A DNA stretch of 64,000 nucleotides from Moringa oleifera (lineage: Eukaryota; Streptophyta; Magnoliopsida; Brassicales; Moringaceae): contig JAJFZO010000609.1 in the NCBI GenBank assembly GCA_021397835.1, positions 5,272,001 through 5,336,000 of the forward strand. The letters are read 5' to 3'. A program made the position numbers and the translations under genes. This document shows, one piece after another, positions 25,100-36,689 of the stretch. The notes beneath the pieces were generated by a model, which made no database searches, was not told the origin of the DNA, and saw only the letters and a list, made by a program, of their open reading frames with translations. The stretch's first letter is position 1; every line of letters starts with the position of its first letter.

Positions 25100-25735
25100 C
25101 ACCCATGAATGACAATGTCCAAACCCATATGATTAGTTGTTGTAAAGAATACACAAAATATAGAAGTCTAGATGAGTTACTTAACAAAAGATTAACTCCC
25201 ACAGATAACAAGATAACAGATTATAAGAAAACTGCTGCATTGCCAACACATATATTCAGAAACTTCTGCGAAATGTAGAAGGGGATAAGATAAGAGAGGG
25301 TCATTTGTGGGGTATGACACACAACAATTGGTGTGCTATAAGACTCTTAACAAAGGAAGAACCACAGTTCAAAAGGTCTCAAAATTTAATACTCCCACAG
25401 TTAACAAGTTAATTCAGAACCAAACTATTATGCTGACATGCTTATCACTAAAGCACTTTGAAAAATTAGTAATTATTTAGGTTATTGTATTCCTCTTCAA
25501 TCTTATAATTCTTCAGTTAATTGTGGTGGAAGATTATTTACATGTTCTTAATGGAGAAAAGCACCTAAAGGAAATGAGTGAAGAAATACGAAAGGTAATT
25601 GGGTAGTTGATGTCAGCATTATGCTAATACAACTAAATAATTTCATGCCTACTAATATTCAATATCATTATAAGAAAACAACATAATGTCTGAAATCTAC
25701 ATCAAATAGTGATATTTTTCAAGAAAAATCATACT
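25100..25735. other. Spacer between AIR9 and SDP6 remnants
   Basis: AT-rich, intron-like sequence. No coding motif was recognised on either strand. Confidence 0.4.
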
Positions 25736-25739
25736 ACAT

Positions 25740-26213
25740 GACAGATTGTCTCGAATTTGTGCACCAATTATCCACCGAGTAACCTTATCCTCAAGCAAGG
25801 AAACAACCTCTGCATGGTTCAGTATTGCTGCACCAGCTAAGGCAGCAGTGCATGCCAATCCAACATTAAGTCATGAGTCATTCATCTGTCCAGCATAATA
25901 CACAACAGTGCCCCTCAATTTCCTACCTCGAAAACTCCGTACAAGAGTAGGGAAGAACTTCAACGGACTCTTATGTTGAATAATATCTAGATAAATGCAA
26001 TAAATGTGGTCTGCAACCAAATCGTACAATTTCAAGCCCATCCAATAGTACATTACCTCAAACCAGTTAAAACAAGGTGTCATGCATGACGAAACATGGC
26101 ACAGGTGGGGTGCATTCTCAATAACCTGTTTCCACTCCTCTAGTGCATGGAATATGAGTTTTAGTTATCTATTGTCAAGATTAAAGACAGCTTTCTCCAA
26201 GTGCAGAACTCCT
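25740..26213 (-). pseudogene. SDP6-like mitochondrial glycerol-3-phosphate dehydrogenase exon
   Basis: A single exon on the minus strand after a good acceptor (TGATAG|GAGTTC at 26213) reads LEKAVFNLDNR, stop, LKLIFHALEEWKQVIENAPH, LCHVSSCMTPCFNWFEV, YYWMGLKLYDLVA, FFPTLVRSFRGRKLRGTVVY, YAGQMNDS, stop, LNVGLACTAALAGAAILNHA, IIGAQIRDNLS. This follows the FAD-dependent glycerol-3-phosphate dehydrogenase SDP6 from just after the dinucleotide-binding region. The intact enzyme sits on the mitochondrial inner membrane and oxidises glycerol-3-phosphate to DHAP with quinone. Two stops sit at positions normally Gln and Arg (CAG to TAG-type and CGA to TGA-type changes). The FAD-binding N-terminus and the C-terminal exons are not seen. 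Confidence 0.82.
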
Positions 26214-26394
26214 ATCAAAATTGATGTATGTGAATATAAATATACATGCATATATACATTGAACAAGAGATTGCATGTGCTCATTCTTCTATAAGTTCAT
26301 ATACTAATAACAATGCTAATCCTAATAGTGAACCTTTCTGCTGCAACACCAACTGCTGATAGTACATTAGTTCCATAAGGATCATCCATGAAGC

Positions 26395-29002
26395 TAAACC
26401 CATTTGCAAACAACCAGGTTCTTTCCCTCAGGTTTATCTGTGTTTCCCAAGTCTCATTAATCAGAGACTTCATTTCTTCTTTGATTGCATCCAACCATTT
26501 TGAAGTTTCTTCACATAGGGTAGCCTCTCTATAATTCCTAAGGTCCAGTATAGAGATTTTTTCTGTAGAGTTTAGAGCATAGGCTCGACAGTCTCGTATT
26601 TGTTCTTCTACAAAGCTAGAATATGAGTCATATATTTGAAATCTTCTTCGAGACTTTATACTTCTTCTAGCCCTGTCTCTAGTTAGCTCATATCTTTGCA
26701 ATTCATCAGATTGTTGTATTCTGGTTTCATCAATCTCATTATCAACTAATTCTTGATCAAGCTCATGATTGATATTAGTACTTGGATCTACCTCCTCCAC
26801 CTCAACATCAATTCTCTGATCTTCACCTTTTCTTTGGTGCTTTAAGTTGTTTGAAGCTTCATCAGTTTCAAGATAGGGCAAGGATGTTTCATCAAACACT
26901 ACGTCCCTCGTAATTAATGTTATAAAAGTAACTCCTTCTTTGATGGAGACTTTGTAACATTTAACACCTTCTGGATATCCTAGAAATGTTCCTTTTAATT
27001 GTTTTGGAATCAAGCTTGCATTGTCTTTTGTGTGCATATGCTGCACATCCAACAACTCTAAGATGATCAAGTAAAGGAGGTTTCCCAATCCAAATCTCTT
27101 TTGGTGTTTTAGATTAATGGCTTTCGAAGGACTTCTATTAATCAAGTAAGCTGCTGTGGTTGCAACCTCATCCCAAAAACCCTTTTCCTAAGCCAACTGT
27201 GAACATCATACATCTAGCTCTTTCCATCAACGTGTGATTCATTCTTTTTCCCACACCAATCTGCTATGGAGCGCCTCTCAGAGTTCTATACCTAAGCACA
27301 CCAAACTTCCTACTAAGTTGATCAAACCTAGCATTACAGAACTCAAGACTAATGTCTATTCTTAATGCCTTTAATTTCTTTCCTTAACATTCTCCATTAA
27401 AACCTTTCAATCTTTGAATTTTTGGAAACACTCATCCTTGTTTTTGAGTAAGTAAAACCACACTTTCCTGCTGAAATCATTAGCATTTGATAAAAAATAG
27501 TGGCGAACAACGTATGTTGCCGTCTTCTTTGGCCCCATAATTCTGCATGTGCATAATCTATTAGTTCCTTGGATTTATGAACTGCACTCTTTGAGAACTT
27601 GAGCCTCTGTTTAACCATCAAATATTGCTCACAAAATCCCAGAGCAGGGACTTGATCACTCCCAAGCAACTCTTGTTTGCTTAATTCTTGCATCCCCTTT
27701 AAAACATACATGTCCCATCTTCTTATGTCATAGTTCAGCAGTCTGTTGCCCTGAGATTGCATCCGTTGCTGCTCTCCTATGATTGTTGTTCCATTCAAAA
27801 CATATAAGCTATTTATCTTGCTGGCTTTGAGCAATGCAAGTGCTCTTTTCAACACCATCAACTGCTCGTTCTCAGCTTTGAATGAATAACTTTGCTGTCT
27901 AACATACCAAGAGAAATCAAGGATCTCTTTAAGTCAAGCGCATATCTCACCTCACTTAAAACCTTGTTAGTTCCATCATGTAGCCTGAATGCTACAGAGC
28001 CACTTCCTTTTACAACACAAGTTTGGTCACTCCCCATTACTACTCTGCTACAAGTTAATCGCATATAATCCTAGAACATCACTTTGTTTGGACACATATA
28101 TTATGTGCAACCTGAGTCTAATATCCATTCATCATCTATTTTTGCTTCAGATATAGTCAGAACATCACCTTCATCATAAGAGTTGGTAGCTATTATAGCA
28201 TCTCCTTCAACAGCATGCTTTTTGTCCACCTACTTCTTTAACTCTTTGCTGTATTTCCTTACAATGCTAACTTTACCACAATGGTAACATTTTCTAGAAG
28301 AGTTTCTTGACTTGGATCTCTTCCATTGCTTTATCTTTCCTTTGCTGGAATCTGTCATAGTAGCTTACTGGCCACGTTTCTCAGATCTCCTTCTTGCATA
28401 TAAACCTTCAGCTCTAGCACACTTCTGCTCAAATTTGTTCCTTAACTCCTTGGCATTGAGAGCACCAATTACATCTTCTAATGTCAAGGTATCACGACCA
28501 TGTTTCAAAATGTCCACAAAATGTTTCATAGGACTTGGGTAAAAAGTGTAGTAATACCAAGGATTTATCCTCATCTTCATATTCAACCTTGATATTTTCC
28601 AGATCAAGAAAGAGTTTGTTAAATTCATCAATAAGTTCTTGTGGAGACTTGCCTTCTGTCATTTTAAAGGTGAAGAATTTCTCCTTAAGATATAGTCTAC
28701 TTAACAGGGAGTTAGTCTTATGAAGACTCTCTAATTTCAACCAGACCTCTGCGGTAGTCTTTTGTTAACAACCTCTTGTAACACTTTATCATTATAAACT
28801 CAAAATCAAAGTATTGTGAGCCTTTTTCATCAATTCAAGCCATATATTTCCTAGACATGCTAGCATTTTGATTTTTCAAAGACCAAGATCATTTGTTCCC
28901 CCAAATTTCTCCATCTCATACTTCATGGTAGAGGTTATTTTGTGTTTAGAATGCAGGTCGGCTTGAGCTAACACTAAAAAAAAAAAAAAGCTTTGATACC
29001 AC
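26395..29002 (-). mobile_element. Copia body (minus): gag to start of RT
   Basis: Runs leftward from the LTR at 29003-29524. Gag covers about 28900-28365 (ELIDEFNKLFLDLENI; TLTLEDVIGALNAKELRNKF), with a degraded knuckle near 28290 (CYHCGKVSIVRKYS, His and last Cys lost). The protease region gives WILDSGC near 28110 and VRYALDLKRSLISLG near 27915; integrase lies at about 27860-27060. A 282-codon open stretch at 27145-26297 holds the integrase C-terminal region and the linker to RT. Homology ends around 26395 at the KPEGKNLVVCKWV block of RT, after a frameshift. The rest of RT, RNase H and the 3' LTR are missing on this side. Confidence 0.88.
28990..29001 (-). other. Primer-binding site of the minus copia
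   Basis: On the minus strand TGGTATCAAAGC follows the LTR end ...CCTAACA after one base. It matches the tRNA-iMet primer site with one substitution relative to the perfect site at 20675. Confidence 0.85.
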
Positions 29003-29524
29003 TGTTAGGATGAACTATGTAGAGTAAGAAAAAAAGAGAAGTGAATTGCACAAAGATTACGTGGTTCAGCAGATGCCTACATCCATGGGAAAGCTTCTCT
29101 AAACAAAGAGAGCAAGGGAAAACTTGTTTAATATGAAGAATTACAAAGGAAATACCATTAAGGGATCTTCTTCTTGCAGTAAAGCCACATACACCCGTAC
29201 CCTTCTAATTCCTAACTTTTATACAAAATGTAAAGTAAATTAGGTATAGACTGATGAAAGTACTTTCACTACAGAGGACGCATTGCACATCCTCAACATT
29301 CACTACCAACATGTAGCACAATACATGTCTGGTGTAGATTTTGTCTAGTACCTCCACGCTGATACAGTTCATTGTAGTGGACCTTCTGCCTCTGTCTCCA
29401 TGATTCTTTAAGCTTCATTAGCCAGAACGGCTAATTTGTAGAGTAAGCACATACTTTGATAGGTCATTGGTCACTTGGACTCCTCAGCATAGTCATTGCA
29501 GATCTAAAACACAGACCCTTAACA
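29003..29524 (-). repeat. Single 522-bp copia LTR (minus)
   Basis: On the minus strand it begins TGTTAAGG and ends TCCTAACA, so the termini are the short inverted repeat TGTTA/TAACA. A purine-rich tract (AAGGTGGAGAT, minus strand) lies directly before its start and a primer-binding site directly after its end. It therefore has the right borders to serve both as 3' LTR for the RNase H remnant at 29537-30115 and as 5' LTR for the body at 26395-29002. Confidence 0.85.
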
Positions 29525-29537
29525 ATCTCCACCTTTA
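29525..29537 (-). other. Polypurine tract
   Basis: The minus strand reads TAAAGGTGGAGAT immediately before the LTR start TGTTAAGG, the normal plus-strand priming site of Tnt1-like copia elements. Confidence 0.85.
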
Positions 29538-30115
29538 TTTGTCCATAAAAATCATGCTCTTTTTGTCTTCTTGGTCACTGAAGCCTTCAGTTCCTGATTC
29601 CTTAATTTTTCGTTTAGTCCTGATGCTCAAGAGCACCAGGCACTTTATAAACTTAGTGAGAGACACAACCTTAGTAGCCATATCAGCACGATTAGCTTAT
29701 GACTTTACTTTTTGCAAATAGATGCTGCCATGCTCCTCTATTTCTCTTATAAAAATGGAACGTGACATCAAAATATTTTGATCTTTCATGATATAGTGGA
29801 TTTTTACATGTGTGTATAATTGACTGAATATCACTGAACACCTTAACTTTTGAAAATGGAAGCATCAATTCAGCAGCTAACCCAAACAATTATTATACAT
29901 GAAAATATAGGTAGACATTGACCTTTGTTTGTCTTTGTCTCCTGCATAATCTAAATCAATAAAACATTCCAATCCTTGTTGCCATTGCTCTTTTTGTGAT
30001 ATTTGGAGGCAAAGAATGAGGGCCATTCTAGTCCAACAAAAGGTGACTTTAGCCTTTCGAGGAAAAAGCAAACTTCTAAACACTGTGACTGCTGTAAAGA
30101 AGTAGGAGATGCTAG
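29537..30115 (-). mobile_element. Copia RT/RNase H remnant upstream of the LTR (minus)
   Basis: The minus strand gives GLECFIDLDYAGDKDKQRSM (about 29985-29925) and then AAELMLPFSKVKVFSDIQSI followed by IHTCKNPLYHERSKYFDVTF (about 29880-29765), the RNase H part of copia pol. It leads into the polypurine tract and LTR. About 12 residues of RNase H between the two blocks are degraded. Its upstream border with the plus-strand element is near 30115. Confidence 0.82.
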
Positions 30116-30119
30116 AGAT

Positions 30120-33100
30120 TGCCTATAGCACCATCATCTTGCATCTCAGTGACAATGTCTTGAGGTAAGTATCCAAGGAGCAGACTGTTACTGAGGTATG
30201 GAATAAACTTGAAAGTCTTTGCTTAAATCTTTAACCAACAGAATCCACCTCAAGACAAGATTCTTTGGCTACAAAATAAGTGAAGATAAAAGCCTTAATG
30301 AGAACTTGGATGAATTCTTCAAGATTGTAATCGATCTTGACAATGTGAGGGAGGAGATCAATGACGAAGATCAACAATCATCTTGATCAACTCATTACCA
30401 CCAGCCTTTAACTAGTTAAGGGATACAATCAAGAACAGCAAAGAGGCTTTATCAATGGAGGAGTTAGAGCCTGCAATAAGGCTCAAAGATCAAGAAATGA
30501 AAAGGAACAAGAAGGTTGGACCTTATCAAATGAAGATGGTGAAGGAAGTGAGGCATGTGCTTCAACTAAGAAGGAACTTGATTTCCTTAGGCTCTTTAAA
30601 TGATAAAGTATATTCTAGAGAGGTACCCTTAAAGTCTTGAAAGCTTCCTTGGTGATCCTAAAGGGAATTAAAGAGAATGGCTTGTACATTCGTAAAGGCA
30701 AGGTTGTGACAGGAGAAGCATGAGTAGCTGCTGAAGAAGAACTTGGTGCAGCCCAACTTTGGCATAAAAGGCTTGGGTATTGTAGTGAGAAAGGGCTTCA
30801 AATCTTCTGTAATAAAGGGCTACTGGGCAAGGATATATTTTCACACATGGTTTCTATGAGCAGTGTGTGTAGGCCAACCAACACAGGTTGAAGTTTGCTA
30901 CAGTTGGGGAGCATAAGTCAGCTAAAATTATGGGTTATGTTATGTGCATTCAGATTTATGGGACCAGATGCCACTCCAACTCATGGTGGATGCAAGTATT
31001 TTCTCTCTATTGTTACTGACTTTTCAAGAAAGGTATGGCTATACATGTTAAAAACAAGAGATGAATGATTTGAAAAATTTAAAGAATGAAAAGTGTTGAT
31101 GGAGAACCAAACTAGAAAAAAGCTTAAAGCCTTGAGATTTGATAATAACTTGGGATTTTGCCACTCATCTTTTAATACTTATTGCAAGGAGCATGAGATT
31201 TTGAGGCATAGGACAGTGAGGAAAACTCCACAGCATAATAAAGGTGTTGAAAGAATGAATAGAACCATCATGGAAAGGGTGAGGCTTATGCTAATCACCT
31301 CCAGCCTTAGCAAGGGTTTCTCGGGGGAAGCAACTACCACAACTGTGTATTTGATAAATAGATGTCTTTCAAAGGCCATAGACTTGAACACATCTCAAGA
31401 AAAATAGATCGAAAAAACCCTCTCTCTCAGTTACTTAAGGGTGCTTGGGTGTGTTGCCTTTGCACATCAAAGAGAAGGGAAGCTTGATCCAAGGGTAGTA
31501 AAAGGAGTTTTTCTTGGCTGTCCAAAAGGAGTGGAAGCTATGAGATCTATATAAAGAAGGGAAGAGCCTATAAGACTTTAATTAACAGAGATGTCACATT
31601 CCATGAGACTTTTCTACCATATGCTCAATGAGGAGGTGCAACTGCTAGCAATGAGAACCAGAAGGATTGGAGGAATCCAAGGAAGTCATCAGGGTTAAGA
31701 TAGAATCAAGAAGATCTCAAAGCTCTACTAGACAAGCCTCGGAATCAACAGGTTCAAGAGCGGTAAATTGCTCTTATAAATGATGATCAGCAAGAGCTAC
31801 ACTGTGGGGATGACCATGATCAACTGCATCAATATCGGGTGGCTCGAGATAAGGACAGGACAATCATTTAGCTACTAAGGAGATTCTTGGGTGAGGAGCC
31901 TAGCACTCGCTTGGTTGAGGGAGAACTTATTGCTTATGCCCTTAACATAGCTGAACAGATGCAAGAGGATCATGAACCTAGAAACTTCAAAGATGCTATG
32001 TCTGGCTGAAATGCTATCCATTAGTGGCATGCTATGAAGGAGAAGAATGCCTCCTTGGAAACAAATAAGACTTGGGAGCTTGTACAAATGCCTGAAAAGC
32101 AAAGGATGGTGGCGTGCAAGTGGATTGACAAGATTACAGAAGTGGAGCAAAAGGAGCTCCAAAGAGTTTTAAAGCCAGGTTGGTACCTAAGGGCTTCACT
32201 CAAATTGAAGGAGTTGATTTTGATTATACTGAGATCTTCTCTCTTGTGGTTAAGTATAAAACCATAATGGTATCCTTGCTGGAAACCATTTACATGAAGC
32301 AACCTGAAGGCTTTAAGGCAAAAGCTAGGGAAAACCAGTTTGCCTTTTGAAAAAATATTTATATGACCTCAAGCAATCCCCTATGCAGTGGTATAGGTGT
32401 TTAGAAACTTTCATTTTATCAAGGCTTTAAGAGAAGTTCATATGATGCATACTTATGTTATAAGAATGCTGGCTGCAAGGATGCTATCTTGTTGTTACTT
32501 TATGTTGATGATGTGCTTATAACAGGTAGTAGCCAATATCAAATTTGCACGGTAAAGAAAATGTTGAGTGAAGAGTTTGATATGAAGGACCTAGGGCCAG
32601 CCAAAAGAGTGGGGATGGAAATTCAGAGAGATAGAACTAATACGTGGCTCAAGCTCTCCCAAGAATCTATCTACAAAAGGTGACTCAAAAATTCCCTATG
32701 CACTAAGCCAAACGAATCAACATATCTTTGGGAACACACTTCAAGTTGTCTGCCTATAGCTGCTTAAATTCAGAAGAAGAAAAGAGGGAAATGAGCAGTA
32801 TACCTTACTCAAATGCAGTAGGATCACTAACGTATGCTATGATCTACAGTAGGCCTTACTTATCCTATGTGATCAGCCTTCTTAGCCAGTATATGGCCAA
32901 TCTGGGTGAGGAACACTAGCAAGCAATGAAGTGGTTGCTCAGGTTTTTCAATGGAACCAAGGGTTATGGATTGATATATGCCAAAAAAGAACTCATCTAG
33001 CAAGGACTTGCTGGATATGTTGATGCTAATTTTGCCAATAATAGAGATAAAAGAATCTCACTCTCAGCCTATGTTTTCATGCTTGTCGCTGCATTATTTA

Positions 33101-33415
33101 GAAGGCACAACTTCAACAGCAAGTAGCTGTCTCCATTGCAAGAGGTTGAGTGTATAGCCATGACAGAAGGGTTGAAAGGGTTGAAAGTAGGTGTATGGTT
33201 GTTTAGACTATTGAAGGAGTTGAAGCTGTATAGCTTGGGTTTGATGATGTTTTCAGACAGCCAATCAGCCATTTGTCTATGTAAATAACTAGTATATCAT
33301 GAATAAACTATGCATCTTGATGTTAGGTATCATTTTATTCAAGAAAAAATGAAGCAAGACTGCATAAAGCTCAAAAAAATATCAACTGATGGCAACTCAG
33401 CAAATATGGCCATAA
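30120..33415 (+). mobile_element. Tnt1-like copia body (+), gag to RNase H with internal deletion
   Basis: Gag residues (EVWNKLESLC; MEELEPAIRLKDQEMKRNKK) run to about 30540 and are fused directly to the protease-region block VRHVLQLRRNLISLG at 30547, so the zinc knuckle and protease active site are deleted. Then the integrase zinc region (QLWHKRLGYCSEKGLQ), integrase core (GGCKYFLSIVTDFSRKVWLY; RTVRKTPQHNKGVERMNRT) with an open stretch at 31093-31404, RT (ETNKTWELVQMP at 32055; LLLLYVDDVLITGSS at about 32490) and RNase H (GYVDANFANNRDK near 33015; HLDVRYHFIQEKMKQ near 33312). Stops and frameshifts abound. No LTR on either side. Confidence 0.88.
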
Positions 33416-34187
33416 AGTATCACTTCACCTCTAGCCTTAGCAAGGGTTTTTGGGGGGAAGCAGATACCACAGCTATGTATTTGATAAGTCAATGCCCCTC
33501 AAAGGCCATAGAGTTGAAGACACCTCAAGAAAAAATTAACTGGAATAGCCCCAAATCTCAGGGGCTTAAGGGTGTTCGGGTGTGCTGCCTTTGCACATCA
33601 AAGAGAAGGAAAGCTTGATCCAAGGGTAATAAAAGAAAATTTTTTTTGGCTATCCAAAAGGAGTGAAGGGCTATGAGATCTTTATAAAGAAGGGAGGAGT
33701 TTATAAGACTTTAATTAGCAGAGATGTCATATTCCAAAAGACTTCTCTGCCATATGCTCAACAAGGAGGTGCACCTGCTAGCAATGAGAATCCAGAAGGA
33801 TTGGTTTCCTCCAATCCTTGGCTGAGGAAGACAGCAGCAGTAAATGACCCTTGTAAATGATGATCAGCAAGAGCTGCAGTATGGAGATGACCATGACAAC
33901 TGCATCAATGTCAGTTAGCTTGAGATAGGGATAGGAGAATCATTTAGCCACCAAGTAGATTCTTGCATGAGGAGCCTAGCACTAGCTTGGTTGAGGAAGA
34001 CCTTACTGCTTATGCCCCTTAACATAGCTGAGTAGATGCAAAAGGATCAGGAACCTAAAAACTTCAGAGATGCTATGTCTTGACGAAAAGCTATCCATTG
34101 ATGACATGCCATGAAGGAGGAGATTAACTACCTGGAAACAAATAAGATTTGGGCACTTGTACAAAGGCTTGAAAAGCAAATTGTTTT
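33416..34187 (+). mobile_element. Second copia fragment (+), integrase C-terminus to early RT
   Basis: Directly after the RNase H end at about 33415 the sequence jumps back to integrase: TSSLSKGFWGEADTTAMYLI, then YEIFIKKGGVYKTLISRDVI near 33665 and the linker, ending at ETNKIWALVQ near 34165. It parallels 31287-32085 of the preceding element closely, so the pair looks like a duplicated segment. It ends where a minus-strand element begins. Confidence 0.85.
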
Positions 34188-34189
34188 CA

Positions 34190-36487
34190 TCAGTCATGAT
34201 TTTATCAAGCTAAATTTCACCATTCTCAACCATTTCATGAACAAAGTGATATTTAGCATCAAAATGCTTTGATCTTTCATGATATACTGGATTTTTGTAC
34301 AAATGAATTGCAAATTGAGAGTCACTAAATACCTCACCTTGCTAGAACTCATTTTCATTTCTTCCCACAAACCAACAAGCCAGCTTGTTTCTTTAAAACC
34401 TTTAATCATTACCATATATTCAACTTTAGTACTTGATAAAGCTATCACTGATTGAAGCTAAGCTTTCCAACTAATGTAGCATCCATTAGACAGGAAAACA
34501 TATGTGGACAAGGACTTGCTTTTATCTTTATCACCTGTAAAATCTGAATCCACAAAGCCTTCCAACCCTTCTTGCAATATTCTTTATATATGTGAGTAGC
34601 CATTTAACAACTAGCCAATGTTTCTTGCCTGGATTAGCCATGTATCTATTCAAAATCCTCGATGAATAGGCTAAATCCATCCTGCTATATACCATTGCAA
34701 ACATTAGCGAGCCTATTGCATTTGAGTATGGGACAATGGTCATTTGCTCTCTTTCTTCTTCTGTTTTAGGACAACTCTTGGTTGAAAGCTTAAAGTGGCG
34801 GCCTTAAGGGATACTAACTCCCTTAGTTTGATCCATTTTGAATTTTGATAGCACTTTATGCAGATAGAGTTGATGATTCATCTTTAAACAATTCCTCGCT
34901 TTGTCCCTTTCAATGTTAATGCCTAAAATCTTCTTTGCCTCCCCCAAGTCCTTCATATCAAATTATCTGCATAACATTCTCTTCACTAGGATTATTTGCA
35001 TCTTGTTCTTGCTAGCAATCAACATATCATCAACATATAGCAATAACAGTACTGCCTCATCAGTCCCAACTAATTTAATGTAGAGACAAGCATCATACCT
35101 GCTCCTTACGAAGCCTTGATAAAGAACATAGGAGTCAAACATTTTATACCACTGTCTTGGTGATTGCTTCAAACCATAGAGCGATCTTTTGAGCAAACTA
35201 ACTTTATGCTCCTTGCCTTTTAATTGAAACCCTTCAGGTTGCCTCATGTAAATGACCCCTTCAAGCTTACCAAGAAAGAATGCTGTTTTAACATCCATTT
35301 TTTCTAATTCCCATCCCTCCAAAGCAACGTTTGTAGGCATCAATCTTATAGTCTTGTACTTGACCACAGGGGAGAATACTTCATTATAATCAACACTGGC
35401 CACTTGAGAATAACCTTTGGCAACAAGTCGGGCCTTAAATCTCTTATAACCAACTGTTATCTCCTTCCTTAAGCTTGAAGATCCATTTACAGTTAATCAC
35501 CTTCTTGCCTTCTTGTTTATCAACAATTTCTCAAGTTTCATTGGCCACCAAAGACTTCATTTCTTCTTGCATAGCTGCCAACCAGTGTTCAGAGTGCTGG
35601 TATGCCATTGCCTCTTTATATCTGACTGGTTCATATTCTATAAACAATTCTGTAAAATTCGAAATAGCTACAATATCTTGATCATCATCTTCTACTTTAC
35701 TAAAATGGGATTCATCTGGTTGGAAACAACCGGGAGGTCTTATAGATCTCCTTATTCTATTCCTTACTAGCTGATAACCTCTCAGCTAATCAGCATCATG
35801 ATTTTCATCATCATGATCTTCTTCATGCTTGTTTGAGTCTGACTTATTACTGAGCTGCTTCTATCGGCTTCCAGGTTATCAACAGGTGTGGCAGATTGCA
35901 CTTTGTTGTGGAGTTGCTCTAACTGATTTGTGCCTTAAGACCCCAACTTCTTTGCACAATTGATCAAACAAGGCATTGCAAAATTGCAGGCCATTATCAG
36001 TCCTTAAGGCCTTTAGCTTCTTACTTGTTGTTTCAACCAAAGCCTTCCATTCCTTAAATCTCTGGTAGTGGTCATCTTTATTCTTGAGTATGTGCACCGA
36101 CACATTCTTGCTGAAATCATCTACAATGGATAAAAAATATTGGCAGCCTCCATGTGTTGGGACTTTCTTAGGTCCCCATAGATCAGCATGCACATAGTCT
36201 AATACTTTTTTTAGATTTGTGCAATGCTTTGTTTGAGAACTTGAATAGATATTGCTTTCCCATTATACAGTGTTCACAAAAACCAAAACCACATAACTTA
36301 CCTTCTCCCAGCAGCCCTTGTTTGTGAAGTTCCTGCAGACCAGCTTTACTCACATGTGCCAAACACCTGTGCCTAAATTGAGCAGCACTTTGATTTCAAA
36401 TTCCTCCTTAAGTCTGGTACATGTCTAACTTCCTTTAGAACCTTAGTGGTTCCATCATGAAGCTTGAATGCCACTGAACCAGAGCTC
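34190..36487 (-). mobile_element. Copia body (minus), protease region to RNase H
   Basis: From high to low coordinates: GSVAFKLHDGTTKVLKEVRH (36470), LQELHKQGLLGEG and CEHCIMGKQ (about 36340-36250), integrase core HADLWGPKKVPTHGGCQYFL and KALRTDNGLQFCNALF (36193-35920), an internal loss after TPQQ near 35900, an acidic linker, then RT with a continuous open stretch at 35403-34963 (FSPVVKYKTIRLMP; MDVKTAFFLGKLEG; SLYGLKQSPRQWYKMF; intact LLLYVDDMLIAS), and RNase H (34448-34194). This RT core is the best preserved in the window. The 5' end stops at about 36487 with no LTR or gag. The 3' end meets the plus-strand fragment tail to tail near 34188. Confidence 0.88.
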
Positions 36488-36689
36488 CATAATATCAAGT
36501 TATACCAAACGTGTAATGAGATGCAACAATATTCTAGCAGCTGGTTTTCAATAAAGCCTACTATGAGATTAGTATTAAACTTTAAAGGTAAATTTTTGCA
36601 CCTGAATTAACCTAACACAACATTCCTGATGAGCAGTTTTAGAGAACCTTCAATTAATGAGTGAACCTCTGAGGTGGAATTCATCTATC

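Noticed and set aside
26297..26395. Possible N-terminal SDP6 exon (DPYGTNVLSAVGVAAERF)
   Set aside because: It reads on from the copia open frame and I could not match it to SDP6 or to copia; left unassigned.
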